DNA of 64,000 bases from Lumbricus rubellus (taxonomy: Eukaryota > Annelida > Clitellata > Crassiclitellata > Lumbricidae), in the NCBI GenBank assembly GCA_945859605.1, contig OX243812.1, forward strand, positions 52,712,016 to 52,776,015. Direction: 5' to 3'. A program made the translations under genes and the position numbers. Below, piece after piece: positions 46,401-57,016 of this stretch. Positions within the stretch are counted from its first letter, which is position 1; every line of letters begins with the position of its first letter. Under the pieces are notes generated by a model. It did not search any database. It had not been told where the DNA came from and saw only the letters and a list, made by a program, of their open reading frames with translations.

Positions 46401-49400
46401 AAAAAAATACTTAGCACCACACTGCAGTTGTTGTATGGCATGGGAAGCAGTGCAGGTTGTTGAGTTAATAGTCCTGGGGAACATCAAACGATTTTACGTT
46501 TAGCAGAGTGGCGCATAAACAGCGGGGCACTGTATTTTATATATGTAGAATTGTAGATATGTTTGATTTTGAGGTTTCAGCAGTCTTAAGAGGTTTTTAT
46601 ACAGCACTAAGTATATGATGTCCAGATATGTTTGTATGTGCACTTGTTATAGTGCCCCTTCAAGCTCTCTCTACTCAGAGGCGCTCCCGAATGCAGAGCA
46701 GACACTGCATCGGAGTTTAGTTTCACGTCGAAGCGCTGAGCAATTGCGAGTGAAGGACTTGCCCAAGGTCCTTATGCGGCAAGGTGGATTCGAACCTCGA
46801 ACCTTCCGACTCCAAGGCAACGACGTCACCACTATACCACCGCGCCCCACAGATATGTATGTATGTCAGTAGATTTGACTGTGGCTTATTATTCGACATC
46901 TGATTGTGCATGGTGGTAACTGTGATCTATTACAATCTTGAGTTGACAATGTTACAGGTGTTCCTGATCGACTACGGTCTGGCGAAGAAATACCGTGACA
47001 ACCACACACGCCAACACATTCCATATCGGGAAGACAAGAACCTGACGGGCACTGCTCGCTACGCCAGCATCAACGCTCACCTTGGCATTGAGCAGAGTCG
47101 CCGTGACGACATGGAGTCGCTTGGCAACGTGCTCATGTATTTCAACAGAGGCTCTCTGCCGTGGCAAGGCCTCAAGGTAAACGATTAATGTCGTGAAGCA
47201 TGGCTGTAAGTACTCTGCAATTGGAACAGTTGTTGCATGTTAGCATCTTGTAAATATTGCCGTCTGTTCAGTTTGATGTTTATTAAGATTGCTGCATAAC
47301 TTGTACATCTAAAGCGCAGTGCGTATGCAGGCGTTGAATTAAAGAATATTATTTTTATTATTATTATCGTCTCATCATGCAAAGGTAGGTGCATGTTGCA
47401 TGATGATGTGTTCTGTAGTTAATTGAACTGTTTTGCATCAGTGAGAAGAAATTGAAAATCTGATGCAGTGTCCACTCTGTAGTCGGGAGCGCCTCTGAGT
47501 AGAGAGAGTGAAGGGGTGCTATAACAAGTGCACTTACAAAAAACATACAAAAAGGTTTTAAAGAGCCTGCAAAATACTGACGAGTCAACCATAGGTAACA
47601 GGCGTATATCCAATACGAACCTACAACTAGTTGATGAGTTGACAGTTTGCTTGCAGACCAAGCAAGTTATTACACCGACCTGTGATTTGCACAGGATACG
47701 AGAAGCCTAAAATACGCATTTGAACAGGTTAATACACGACTGAAATGCGAGTTGATGATGATTGTTGATGTGTAATTAATGGTCGTACTGTTGTGTATGT
47801 TGCAAAGGCTGGAACGAAAAAGCAGAAATATGAAAAGATTAGCGAGAAGAAAATGTCAACGCCAGTCGAAGTACTGTGCAAGGTAAGAATTCAGTAATTA
47901 CACTGGTCTACAAAAAAAAACTTTTTGTCTGGTGTCTAAGATTTTAAAACTGATTTATAGCAATTTGGCAATGCTGAATCCAAAAATGGCACCCATTTTT
48001 TGTATCAGGTCAAGTTTTTCTGCTAACTCGATTTTAAAGAAATCATTAGAAAGTCGGAAATCAGACATCTGATTGCAACAAGAACTTTGTATTTCTTAAC
48101 AAATTATATCAAAAAGTTACAGAAACTGATGTTTTTCAGCATCATTGTTACAAATTCATGGCTTGAACTTGAGTTTCTTGGAACTCCTAGAAAAATTAGC
48201 AGCAGGGACGTCTCTTTTCAAGGTCCAGCAGTAATCTGCCATCATTACTGCATCCCAATGCCTCTGATACCTTGTCTCCATCTCTTTCAGGTCTTGATGG
48301 AACCTCTCCCCCTGTTCGTCACTCATTGATCCAAGATTCTCAGGAAACCAACTCAAATGGGAGAACAGGTTTTGATGCTCATGTTGCATCCAAGGTTTCT
48401 AAAAGCAGTCATCATCTTGGTAACAAGTTCTTCATAGTTCCTGGCCTTGCTGTTGACAACCTGAACAAAAGCCTTCCACGCTTTAATCTCCATTGATTTC
48501 ATTGAGCTCTCAAACTCTGGATCTCTCATGAGCTGTCGAATTTGAGGATCGTCAAAAATCCCAGCTTACAACTTTTCAATAGTTAAACCTGGAAAAGCTT
48601 GGCACATGTATGCAAAGCAGTCCCCATCCTTGTCCAGAGCTCTGGTGAATTGCTTGATCAAGCCGAGCTTAATATGCAGCGGTGGAAATAAGATCCTGTC
48701 TCTGTTCACAAGTGGCTCGTTGATGATGTTCCTTGCACGGCAGGGCAGTAATTCTTCCCGTATAGGCCACTCCTTCGTTATGTAATGTTGTGCTCGATCC
48801 CTACTGTCCCACGAACAGAGAAAACATGGGAACTTTGTAAACCCAGACTGTTGTCCCAACAAAAAGTTGACCATTTTCAAATCGACACAAATCAGCCACT
48901 CATGCTGATCATAACGAATTTTCTCCAAAACGTACTTCAACGCCTCATACTTCTCTTTGAGTGTTGTTGAGTGTGCGATTGGCACAGAGGCAAACTGGTT
49001 GCCATTATGCAATAGAACACATTTCAGTGATCGCTTACTGCTGTCAATAAATAGTCTCCACTCTTCGGTTTTGTACTGTGTTACCCCTATACCTCTAGCT
49101 TATGCAGGAGCTGTGCAATATCAGTGCAGTACACCAGGTCATTATCTTCAGTGAAAAACGGGAGGTACTCTTCATGCCTGCTTCGGTAGAATGTGATGCG
49201 AGCACTATGAGAGAGGAGGTTTTTGTCCTTCAGTCTCGATGCCAACAGCTCAGCATTCGATTTTGACAAGCTGAGATCACGAACAAGGTCATTAAGCTCA
49301 TGTTGAGAGAACGGAAGTGGAGCGTCATCGTCAGGAACAAATTCTTCTCCTTCATTTTCTTCAACACTGGAAGAGGAGGAGAATTCTTCGTCGCTCATGT

Positions 49401-52157
49401 CGGGAAGATCATGAAATACAGGCACTGGAATCTCATCGCAGTGGGGGCATAGGACGACGTGCTGATTCCAGATCAGGATATTTGAGGCAGCTCCGGTTTT
49501 TCTTGTTTATTCCAGTTACATCAATGGCACAGAAGCAACAGTCAGTTGCATGGTTACCTACAAACCATAGGGATTCCAAATTTCAAAGAACCCCTTGTTC
49601 ATTTGGTCCACTGACGAAGATGCTCTAGACACGTAGACACGTAAAAAGTTCATGTGGCGCTATATAAAAAAATTGACCTGACTAAACAAAACCAATGTGA
49701 TTTTTAGATTCAGCACATGAAAATTGTTCTAAATCAGCTGAAAAAACTTAGACACCAAATTTGCTGTAGAACAGTGTTATCTATGTGAGGTTGATTCATA
49801 GGAATTATTATAATTATGTATTGTAGCTTGATACACCGTGGTATCATTGATATGAAATAGAAAGACTAGCAACCAGGACAGTTCAGTGTTTTCCTAGGTA
49901 TCCTAGGTTTTAGTAACTTCTCATTTGTTATTAATTAAATTGTTGCCGCATCATGCAGCACCCCCAGGAGGGCATGCTTCATGATGATTTGTTATTGTGT
50001 TGTAATATTGTTTGGTTTTGTTGTTTGATTTGTTTTTTAGTCAGTGTGTCTGCTAGCAGAGGGTAAATTAAATATGATTCTGGTCTGTGTTTGTATGTGA
50101 TGTTCTGTATCTAGACATGTAAAACAGTAATCCGGCAAAACTTGACACTTTTAGACTCTACGCTAGCTGCAAAGTACAGAAGATATGTTGTTAGTTTCTG
50201 AGAGTGCTGAAAATCAACATTTTTCAGCCGCATTGTTCTAAAATTTGTTGTTTCTATATAACTATGTTTCCAACCCAGTTAGACCTGAGAAGGGCAATCC
50301 AATGAGATGGGAATCACAGCCTACAGATGTGTTTGATCACAAATTTTATGACTGACCATCACAGAAATGAACTTGGACATTTCCACTGTATGAAGCCAAA
50401 CAGCAAAGTATTATACCAACTTGGACAGCGTAGAGCAAGCAAGGAATAGAATAATAAAGAGATCAAAAGTGAATCTGTGTTCTGGAATGGCTTCCACAGG
50501 ATCTACATAATTTGTTTCGTGGTGCTCTTACTTTCAAAGCAGTTTTTTTATATTAAACTCGAAACTGTATTTTTTTGCCGTGCGTTAGTCCTCTTGAGCG
50601 CGTGAATCAATCGACGGTGATTTTTTTTTTTAACGCAGAGCTTTTCGGCTGAGTTCGCGATGTACTTAAACTACTGTCGTGGCCTGCGTTTCGAGGAGGC
50701 GCCCGACTACATGTACCTTCGCCAACTCTTCAGAATTCTGTTTCGCACACTCAACCACCAGTACGACTACGTCTTTGATTGGACGATCCTCAAACAGAAG
50801 ACGGCGTCGACGAGCCGCACTGGTGGCAGCCAGCAGGCATTGGCCGCTGCAGGTGAGAGCACAGGATATCCAGGTATTCTAAAATTGGACAGGGTACCAG
50901 TAGACAGGTGGATGCGGTGGTGTAGTGGTAGTTTGGTGCCTTGTGACTGAACAGTTGCAGGTACGAATCTATCTCAAGCCACTTTGTAGTGACCTTGGAC
51001 AAGTTGCTCACCCACAATTGTCTGTGTGCAGAAGGCCCAGTTCAAAGTCAAGGGTGGTGCACGTTAAGAACTCTCAAGGGTTTGAAATGCCTAACAGGTC
51101 CTAAAACGATGTTTCTTAGCTACAAAGGTTTGTCGCGCTTCAGAAGCCCAGAGAGTAATGTTTTCAAAGAGAGGACCCACCGCATGAGAAAGTTGCTGTA
51201 AAGGAATATGCTTTCGGCTGGACTTGTCAACAACTTTGCATATAGTAGCAGCCATCCACTAGTGACGCACTGGAGAACTTCTTTATATTAGGTAAGTAAC
51301 AGTAAGACTGTAAGAGTTTATGGCTTAGGCATGTCACCCATATAGGGAAAGGATCTGTCACTGAATCGTTGAACCTAGGATTGTTCTTTGGCCAAGGAAA
51401 CCTTCAACACCATGACCATAAACTACACACACACACACACACACACACGTAGCATTCATGCAGATCTACGTGCTATGTTTGTGGGAAGTTGAGATGGTGA
51501 GGGAGAGGACTGGCCACCCATTCTCATAGGCTTATGTTAAGAAAGTGAAGTTGCTAACACTTCATACCCATGGCTGCCTGAGGGCTTGCTAAAGGGACAC
51601 TGCCCTTAAATTCGCTTCTTCTTATTCTATGATCTACAGGGATTGCCACTCTGAATTTAAAAAAAGGTCAGATCCACTAGGAAAAAAGGCTAGATTTAGA
51701 ATTTCTGAGAAAAGGCATTAATTTTTTGATTTTTCACGCTTGAAATTTAAATTTCTGAGGACTTTTTAAGTCATCCGACCAAAATTTGCTCATTTTCTGA
51801 ACAATTTCTGATGACCTTTTTTGTCTTTCGCTCCAAAATCTACAATTTTGGGGTCCGTATTCACAACAACTTTTCCACGTCTTTTGTGCATTTTCACCTT
51901 TAAATTTTTTTTATTTTTCTGTGGAAATAGTCGGAAAAACCGCCGTGAGAAAAGGGCTCGATCTTGACAAAAACCCTAGAAACCTAGACAAGACCGGAAA
52001 AAATAGATCTAGGTGGAAAAAGCTATGAGTGGCATCCCTGATGATCTATGCGTAATAGGTTAATGTTCACTTTCAAGTTCGCCTTGAACCAGCTTTAATA
52101 ATTATAGATGTCGTTTTTCTTCTTTTTTCATTGTCAGGTGCAACAGCGACAGGATGA
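40355..52157 (+). CDS. CSNK1A1: Casein kinase 1 alpha, 8 exons, complete
   Basis: Serine/threonine kinase of the CK1 family; in animals it primes beta-catenin for degradation and acts in Hedgehog and clock pathways (family knowledge). Exons: 40355-40468, 41371-41477, 41853-41979, 44408-44506, 46958-47176, 47808-47882, 50639-50852, 52138-52157, giving about 324 residues against 337 in human. Visible: glycine loop GSGSFGD (21-27), catalytic Lys in [13 protein letters not shown] loop, [10 protein letters not shown] and the [10 protein letters not shown]-lobe segment. All junctions keep frame. Introns are GT-AG except intron 4, which is GC-AG. The magnesium-binding motif reads DYG instead of DFG, and [11 protein letters not shown] replaces the usual ESLGYVLMYFN. 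The last exon gives a short Ala-Thr-Gly-rich tail; an alternative acceptor could change it. Confidence 0.93.
41371..41477 (+). CDS. CSNK1A1: CK1 alpha exon 2
   Basis: Starts Glu-Leu-Ala-Val-Lys with the ATP-anchoring lysine. Acceptor TGTAG|GAA, donor AG|GTTAGT within an Arg codon (phase 2). Confidence 0.93.
41853..41979 (+). CDS. CSNK1A1: CK1 alpha exon 3
   Basis: Codes [20 protein letters not shown] and on to ...LMLADQ. Acceptor TTGCAG|A, donor CAG|GTACTA. Confidence 0.94.
42033..42768 (-). mobile_element. piggyBac-type element with truncated transposase, in intron 3
   Basis: TTAA on both sides (42029-42032 and 42769-42772) with inverted ends CACATTGA and TCAATGTG. ACGCGTTTACGCGTCAT words are repeated near the right end. 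It keeps only the start of a transposase-like frame on the minus strand and no catalytic core. Confidence 0.78.
42110..42494 (-). pseudogene. N-terminal fragment of piggyBac-like transposase
   Basis: Read from Met-Ala-Phe-Arg-Lys-Arg at 42494: an acidic Asp/Glu/Ser-rich region, then Trp-Ser-Asp-Pro...Asp-Phe-Pro-Tyr, and a segment ending Phe-Phe-Ser-Leu-Phe-Phe-Thr-Asp like the stretch that precedes the piggyBac catalytic domain. The remainder is deleted, so it has no transposase activity. Confidence 0.7.
42872..43258. mobile_element. Small TIR element in intron 3, superfamily unknown
   Basis: Perfect inverted ends TTGTGTTTCCGGTAAC and GTTACCGGAAACACAA bracket a very A/T-homopolymer-rich interior. 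Flanking A- and T-runs hide any target duplication. Confidence 0.6.
43555..43771 (-). mobile_element. tRNA-derived SINE, diverged copy, intron 3
   Basis: Reverse orientation: head GGGGCACGGTGGTGTACTGG at the high-coordinate end, box B-like GTTCGAATTC, tail of AGCACCTCTAAGTAG type. More diverged than the copy at 57017. Confidence 0.7.
44408..44506 (+). CDS. CSNK1A1: CK1 alpha exon 4
   Basis: Codes 33 residues with the catalytic loop HRDIKPDN, ending His-Cys-Asn-Lys. Acceptor TTCCAG|ATG; donor AAG|GCAAGT is a GC donor with otherwise strong consensus. Confidence 0.94.
46256..46320 (-). repeat. SINE 3' fragment with (ATTC)n tail, intron 4
   Basis: ATTCATTCATTC followed by a segment sharing CTTTAA(A/G)G(G/T)GA(A/C)CTACTC with 53941-54010. 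Probably the 3' end of a second SINE family, in reverse orientation. Confidence 0.5.
46631..46849 (-). mobile_element. tRNA-derived SINE, intron 4
   Basis: Reverse copy: head GGGGCGCGGTGGTATAGTGG at 46849, box B GGTTCGAGGTTCGAATCC, body with ACTCCGATGCAGTGTC and GAGCGCCTCTGAGTAGAG, end GGGGCACTATAACAAGTGCA. About 219 bp, near full length. Confidence 0.85.
46958..47176 (+). CDS. CSNK1A1: CK1 alpha exon 5
   Basis: 73 residues covering [11 protein letters not shown] (DYG in place of DFG), the activation segment, and [11 protein letters not shown]. Acceptor TTACAG|GTG, donor AAG|GTAAAC. Confidence 0.94.
47440..47551 (+). mobile_element. SINE 3' half, intron 5
   Basis: 5'-truncated copy: TGATGCAGTGTCCACTCTG, GAGCGCCTCTGAGTAGAG, GGGGTGCTATAACAAGTGCA. 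Same family as 57017-57235, with no tRNA head. Confidence 0.75.
47808..47882 (+). CDS. CSNK1A1: CK1 alpha exon 6
   Basis: 25 residues, Ala-Gly-Thr-Lys-Lys-Gln to Glu-Val-Leu-Cys-Lys, matching the [10 protein letters not shown] region. Donor AAG|GTAAGA. Confidence 0.95.
47901..49776 (-). mobile_element. CMC (CACTA/Chapaev)-like element in intron 6
   Basis: Ends CACTGGTCTACA and (reversed) CACTGTTCTACA with further similarity for about 120 bp (GTGTCTAAG, GCTGAATC, GTCAGGTCAA words), and a 3-bp TTA duplication (47898-47900 and 49777-49779). CACTG ends with a 3-bp duplication fit the CMC group. The interior is a decayed minus-strand gene. Confidence 0.7.
48156..49425 (-). pseudogene. Decayed transposon gene, family unnamed
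   Basis: Fragments on the minus strand: 49425-49087 (acidic N-terminal region), 49012-48566 (cysteine-containing [20 protein letters not shown] region and a [15 protein letters not shown] stretch), then a TAA stop at about 48568 after Ile-Glu-Lys-Leu, and a continuation to 48156 ([21 protein letters not shown]) after at least one frame change. From memory, similar proteins recur in arthropod and cnidarian genomes as uncharacterised multi-copy proteins. The position between CACTG-type ends suggests it is the element's own transposase or accessory gene; this is an inference. Confidence 0.7.
50639..50852 (+). CDS. CSNK1A1: CK1 alpha exon 7
   Basis: Acceptor ACGCAG|AGC after a long T run. Codes [10 protein letters not shown]ough FDWTILKQK to an Ala-rich tail. 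Donor G|GTGAGA, phase 1. Confidence 0.93.
50908..51065 (+). mobile_element. tRNA-like SINE head, second subfamily, intron 7
   Basis: Head GCGGTGGTGTAGTGGTAG (box A) and GCAGGTACGAATC (degenerate box B), then GACCTTGGACAAGTTGCTCA, which resembles the body of the other SINEs. The 3' end is not defined. Confidence 0.6.
51637..52040. mobile_element. hAT-type MITE in intron 7
   Basis: Ends CAGGGATTGCCACTC and (reversed) CAGGGATGCCACTC, exact 8-bp duplication ATGATCTA (51629-51636 and 52041-52048). 404 bp, no coding. Contains decayed GATGACCTTTTTT and TTTTTAAGTCATC words of the shared hairpin. Confidence 0.87.
52138..52157 (+). CDS. CSNK1A1: CK1 alpha exon 8 (coding part)
   Basis: Acceptor TTGTCAG|GT completes a Gly codon and adds Ala-Thr-Ala-Thr-Gly before TGA at 52155-52157. 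The preceding tract is pyrimidine-rich. Less certain than the others because the tail is not conserved. Confidence 0.65.
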
Positions 52158-52490
52158 TGTGTTCAAAACGCTAAGAATCGGCAGAACTTGCCAAACGAGG
52201 ATTTGCGAAGAGCCTACGAAGTAGTCTGTCCTTGTAAATAGCCTGTAATTTATGTTGAGCCAGAACTGTGTATGCCAGCCGTGAAATCGGTATTGCTACT
52301 TGATTTTTGTGTCATTGCTGGCGACAATGTGATGACTGGTTCTCATCTGGGTAAAGTTTTCGTCGTCTTTTCTGCTTCGCCAGCCTACGATGGATCGTAG
52401 ATTAAATTTCTCGATCACATTGTAAATTGTAATACATTTAAAAATCATACCTCCTTGCTGTTCCTGTTATTTCGTTTCTTTGATTAAAAA
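52158..52490 (+). other. CSNK1A1: Probable CK1 alpha 3' UTR
   Basis: No AATAAA close to the stop; ATTAAA at 52401-52406 and 52483-52488 are candidate poly(A) signals. Confidence 0.4.
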
Positions 52491-53940
52491 TTCTTTGCTC
52501 ACATTGTTAATTAATCGGTGGGCTGCCTTCCTGGTCGGCTTCTCGCCATGGATTTGATTTGATGTTACAACTCCGTTACTATATTTGCTTCAAGGAACTG
52601 CTTTCACATGAATAGGTTCAGTTGGCATTAATAAGGAACCCTTTTACAGTCCTTTTCGCTGCCAGTTGCTCATGCTACTACTTACTTACTTAGTACTTAG
52701 TCCTTCCCATGCAGGTCTGCACATCGGGAAACGCATATAACCCCCAACTACGGGTTTACCAGTAAGGTGATAGGTAGGTCATGCTTTCTGCAGATCACGA
52801 GGCAACTCTTGTTTTCTTGAATTGCTCCAAGACTTAACATCTTCTCTGTGTTTTCTATTTCCTCTTCTACTATGAACCAGATGTCGAAAATTGAAGCCAG
52901 TCTGACATTCAACTTCATATGCATGACGAAATTGTTGAATCCTTGTACAGTTTACTGTTAAGTCGTTCCTACAATTTAGCGAAATTCTCTGTCGAGTGAA
53001 TATGTCAATTTCTTGTGGCAGCAAACGGCACTTTGTGAGTTTTTGTGAAGTTTGTTTTGAAAATGATTTTCTGTGTTTGATGCCATTGAACGTGCACTCA
53101 ACGGACCATGGTGGTCTCGCTTCAACCGGTCAGCGATATCGTGCGGAACAGCGAACAATGAGTTGTCATGATGTCGATTTCGCTCATTCGGAATCTGTTA
53201 GAAATTAAAGCCGTCATTTGCGAATGTTCGCGGAAATGTTTGGAATGAATGTGGAACGAAAATCTTTGTCCAAAGCATAGAATAATATAAGGTATTTAAA
53301 GTGAAGGAGGACATGGTGTGATGTATGTGGCTTTGGTATAGTCAATTGGATGAAATGAAACTATGACTTCTAATGTTAAAAGGGTAATGATACCTTAAAA
53401 TGATACGTTGATTGTTGCAGAAATGATGACTTTGTTAGATGTTAGTTATTTTCGATTTTTATTACGTTACGGTTATGGGAAAGATGTTTTCTAGTTAGAC
53501 TCTAAATGACTGCCAGAAAAATGATATATATCGTAGCGAGAAAGTTATCTTGCAGGTCTACTCATCATATTGGTTCATATCAGAATAATAATCATCATCA
53601 ATGCCTAGGGATCTCATCAACAGCTTCATAAACGGTTAGTCATTTAGTAACACATGTTCTTGCGTAAATGCGACAGTAAATTATTATGGACTGATTGTGC
53701 ATTTGGCGTACACTGTACAGCCTTGACCCGTTGTACAACACGTATGGTACTGTAAGTGAAACAAGTAGTGCAGAGTGGAACAAGATTTTGTAGTACTGAA
53801 ATGGAAACTTGCGTTACACGGTTGTTGAATTTTTTTAAAGTTGAGATTGTTATGCATGTTCAGTGTTTCAGTTGTAACTGAAGCACCACAGAGGCAACGT
53901 TGTTTTTCTTCGATTTTATAACTTACTGTTAAACTGTTTT
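52491..53940. other. Intergenic, no gene recognised
   Basis: Small frames only. An ACTTACTTACTTAGTACTTAG run near 52678-52702 is followed by sequence that may be a repeat, not identified. Confidence 0.4.
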
Positions 53941-54200
53941 CATTCATTCATTCAAGGATATATATATATATATATAGCACCGCTTTAAAGTGACTACTCA
54001 GAAGTGCCCCCAATCCCAGCTTGGTTCAAAGGAACAGTTTGAGATGCGCATTAAATGATTCAGAGTGAAGCATATGGAAGAAGCGCAGTGCAAAAGGGAG
54101 CCCATTCCAAAGTGAGGGGCCAACAACCAATGTTTGGGTGAGTCATAGGAATTGGTTGAGGAATGTTTCCACCCCCCCCCCCCCCCCCCCAACGTGGCCT
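53941..54200 (-). mobile_element. Possible SINE of a second family, reverse
   Basis: CATTCATTCATTCA and a TA run, then GCACCGCTTTAAAGTGACTACTC shared with 46256-46320, then a body of about 150 bp. The tRNA-like head is not recognised. A 19-base C run lies at 54172-54190. Confidence 0.4.
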
Positions 54201-54451
54201 TGCAACAGGATTTCACTTACGAGAAACCAGCAAACAGTTGTCTGTTGGAAGGCAGGTTTTGTATAGGAAATATTTTTTGTCTGTTTAACTTTTGAACTTT
54301 TATTGAATTTTTGTTTTATGCATGGTTGTTTGTATTGATTTGCCTGTCATCTGTCAAACTTTCGTTGTTGTCGGTTTTAATGCAGTAACTTTTGCAAAAA
54401 TATCAGTCATACGTGCTGTTCAGTGTTGTTAAGTTAATGATCAAAAGCAGT

Positions 54452-54657
54452 CAGAGTGGTGGTTTCGCTGTCTTGGAACCGGAAGGTTCGAATCCACCTC
54501 ATCGCGTAAAGACCTTGGGCAAGTCCTTCACTCACAATTGCTCAGCGCTTCGATGTGTGAAACTCCGATGCAGTGTCCACTCTGCATTCAGGAGCGCCTC
54601 TGAGTAGAGAGAGAGAGCTTGACGGGGCGCTATGACAAGTGCACATACAAACAAACG
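54452..54657 (+). mobile_element. tRNA-derived SINE
   Basis: Box B GGTTCGAATCCACC, then CTTGGGCAAGTCCTTCA, CTCCGATGCAGTGTCC, GAGCGCCTCTGAGTAGAG and GGGGCGCTATGACAAGTGCA. The head is partly lost (box A reads GAGTGGTGG). Confidence 0.8.
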
Positions 54658-55221
54658 AACATGAGCAGCCTGAGAGTGGTGTGAATTGTTAACGCACTCA
54701 TTATCTTGGCCTTAGCATATGAGGGCGCTTGACCGTTCCTCTCCTTTGCTGTCTCATCTTCCCACCGACGTAATGTACTCTGTATAGCTGAGTTGGCTAG
54801 GTGCTCTGGTGCATCTACAAAATATTCTATCCCTTCGATTGAAAATCCAACATGTTAACCAATACACTATTCCGAACCCTCATTCCACTAATTAAGTCAT
54901 TCATTAATAATTAATCCTTTCATTTAAATTTAATTAATTCACCTGCACTAGGTGGACCGATGCAGAACGCTTTGTGGAATAGGATTTTGTGCCACAGTGG
55001 GTGGATTAGTGGAGATGGATTTACTGGAGTTGCAGTAGAGATAGGACATTATTATTATTGGGAATTAAGGTCTGTTCGAGGTTGATGGAGGGAAGGGCGT
55101 GGTGGGGGGAACTCAATTGATTCATTGAATAACTTGTGCTTTGTCATTAGCCAAATGTGACTAGTTTTTGGATGAACAGTCGGGATCAATGTGTCAATAG
55201 ATTAGTTTATAATACTTAGAG
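54658..55221. other. Intergenic, no gene recognised
   Basis: AT-rich; nothing recognisable. Confidence 0.45.
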
Positions 55222-56633
55222 CAGGGGTGCGCAACCTTTTGGTTAGGGTCGGCCGCATCAAAGGCTTACATTCTTACCACGGCCGCCAGTGTATAATCTA
55301 GTTCCCCTCATCTGGGGTGGGGGGAAATCAAGGTTTCTGGAGAAGGGCAAAGGAGCGTCCGGCCGCTCCGGCGGACAATACACCAAGGCGCGTAACGCCG
55401 AGAGGGGAAGGTTTGATTTTTTAAATTTCCACATTGCAATGGCAGCATTTTAAGCTGTCATCTAAGCAAAATTGCTGTACATTTTCAGTGCTGAACAGAG
55501 TGTTATAAGGCTTCAATAAATATGTGAGAAATGAAATGACGAGGAGCTCAGGAGAAAATAGTATAAAATCTCGAAAACAAGTGCTTTTTGACCGTATCAC
55601 GGGTCAAAAAAAGAAAAGAAAAGTAGGTGATGACTAAAAAAAGGTTGTCAGAAATTTCGACCCAAAAGTCTAATTTTCTGGCCGGCGTGTACCCACCTCA
55701 AAATTTATTAGTACAGCCCTGCTTATTAGCTGTCTTCACTAAGCTTACGGAAAAAATCGGTTTCCCATTTCTCATTGAAGCTTCTTTTCTCCTCTTCAAA
55801 TATTCTCTCTTAATTCCAATGTTCTCTTTATCTTCAGAGACATCATAATCAACAGCTGACAATTTGTGATTTACACTAAGTTTACACTTTACAGATAGAA
55901 TACAGAAGAATCTAGAATTGCTTCTCTTCTAGTCGCAGTGAGTGGGTGACCTAATGACCTATTCATGCAGTCAGACAAACGCATGATCAAGGTCTGAGCC
56001 CCATGCAGCTTTCTACGCCACCTGTTTTCAATTCTGCCATACACAGATAGGCTACAGCTGTACATTGTAACCTAATATACTTGAAATTTATCTGTGGTGT
56101 AAGTTTCATTGGTCACTTACATGCAATTTCCCTCGCCAGCAGCGGCCAGCTGACGGTCAGCCCTGCTCGTACAATATCAAGATCTTTCAACTCACTATTG
56201 GAGGGAGGAATCCTGGTCCATATTGTATACAATGATTGACTGTCCTGGGCTGGATGTGAGTTACTATAGTACTCTGGCGGGCTCTTTGAGCTACGGTACA
56301 TCTGAAGGAAACATACGCAGCTGATACCTCTAGGATGCATGCACAATGCATTGCACATAGGTCTACGACGGGCAATTGGTGGGTGCGGGTACCCGTCTTT
56401 GTGCGTGCGCGTACGTGTGCGCTTCAAGTGAGAGTATAATTATAGGCTAATACAGAACACAAATGCAGCTAATTGCTTCATATAATCTTACTTTCAAAAA
56501 AATAGAATAAAAATAATTATGAATTTATCTACAAACGGCCGCCAGTATGTTATAGTCAGATTTTCTTTCACGGCCGCCAATAATTCCTCTCACGGCCGCA
56601 TGCGGCCGTACGGCCGCAGGTTGCGCACCGCTG
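55222..56633. mobile_element. hAT-type nonautonomous element, 1.4 kb
   Basis: Ends CAGGGGTGCGCAACCT and (reversed) CAGCGGTGCGCAACCT with exact 8-bp duplication ACTTAGAG (55214-55221 and 56634-56641). CGGCCGC words cluster at both ends. No transposase frame is visible. A decayed shared hairpin lies at 55629-55649. Confidence 0.85.
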
Positions 56634-57016
56634 ACTTAGAGGAAGCTATGTAAATTGTATTTAAAATTGGAAATAGATGTGGACTATTGCAGTCTGAATA
56701 GAATTTGGCAGCTCCCTGGCGACGATAATTTACTCAGTCGAAAATTGTAGTCCTATATTGGGGGCTTACAATTTTTTAAGTTCAGAGGCACTCGCCACCC
56801 AGGCCAGGCCAGGCCAAGCAGAAAGACCAGTCTGATACAATTGCGGGGAAATGACCCGAGGGAGGCAGCGTGCATGACTACATTCTCTATGAATCCCGCT
56901 CCATGTCGTGTAGACTGTAGACCAAAAAATGGGAGAAAACTACAGGTAGGTCTATAGGCCCAGAGGTAAATGCATAGTCAGATCGTCGTGGACAGCAGAG
57001 CGAAGAAGAAGGTAGT

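Noticed and set aside
52779..53208. Overlapping 60-81-codon frames on both strands
   Set aside because: No domain similarity and they overlap each other on opposite strands.
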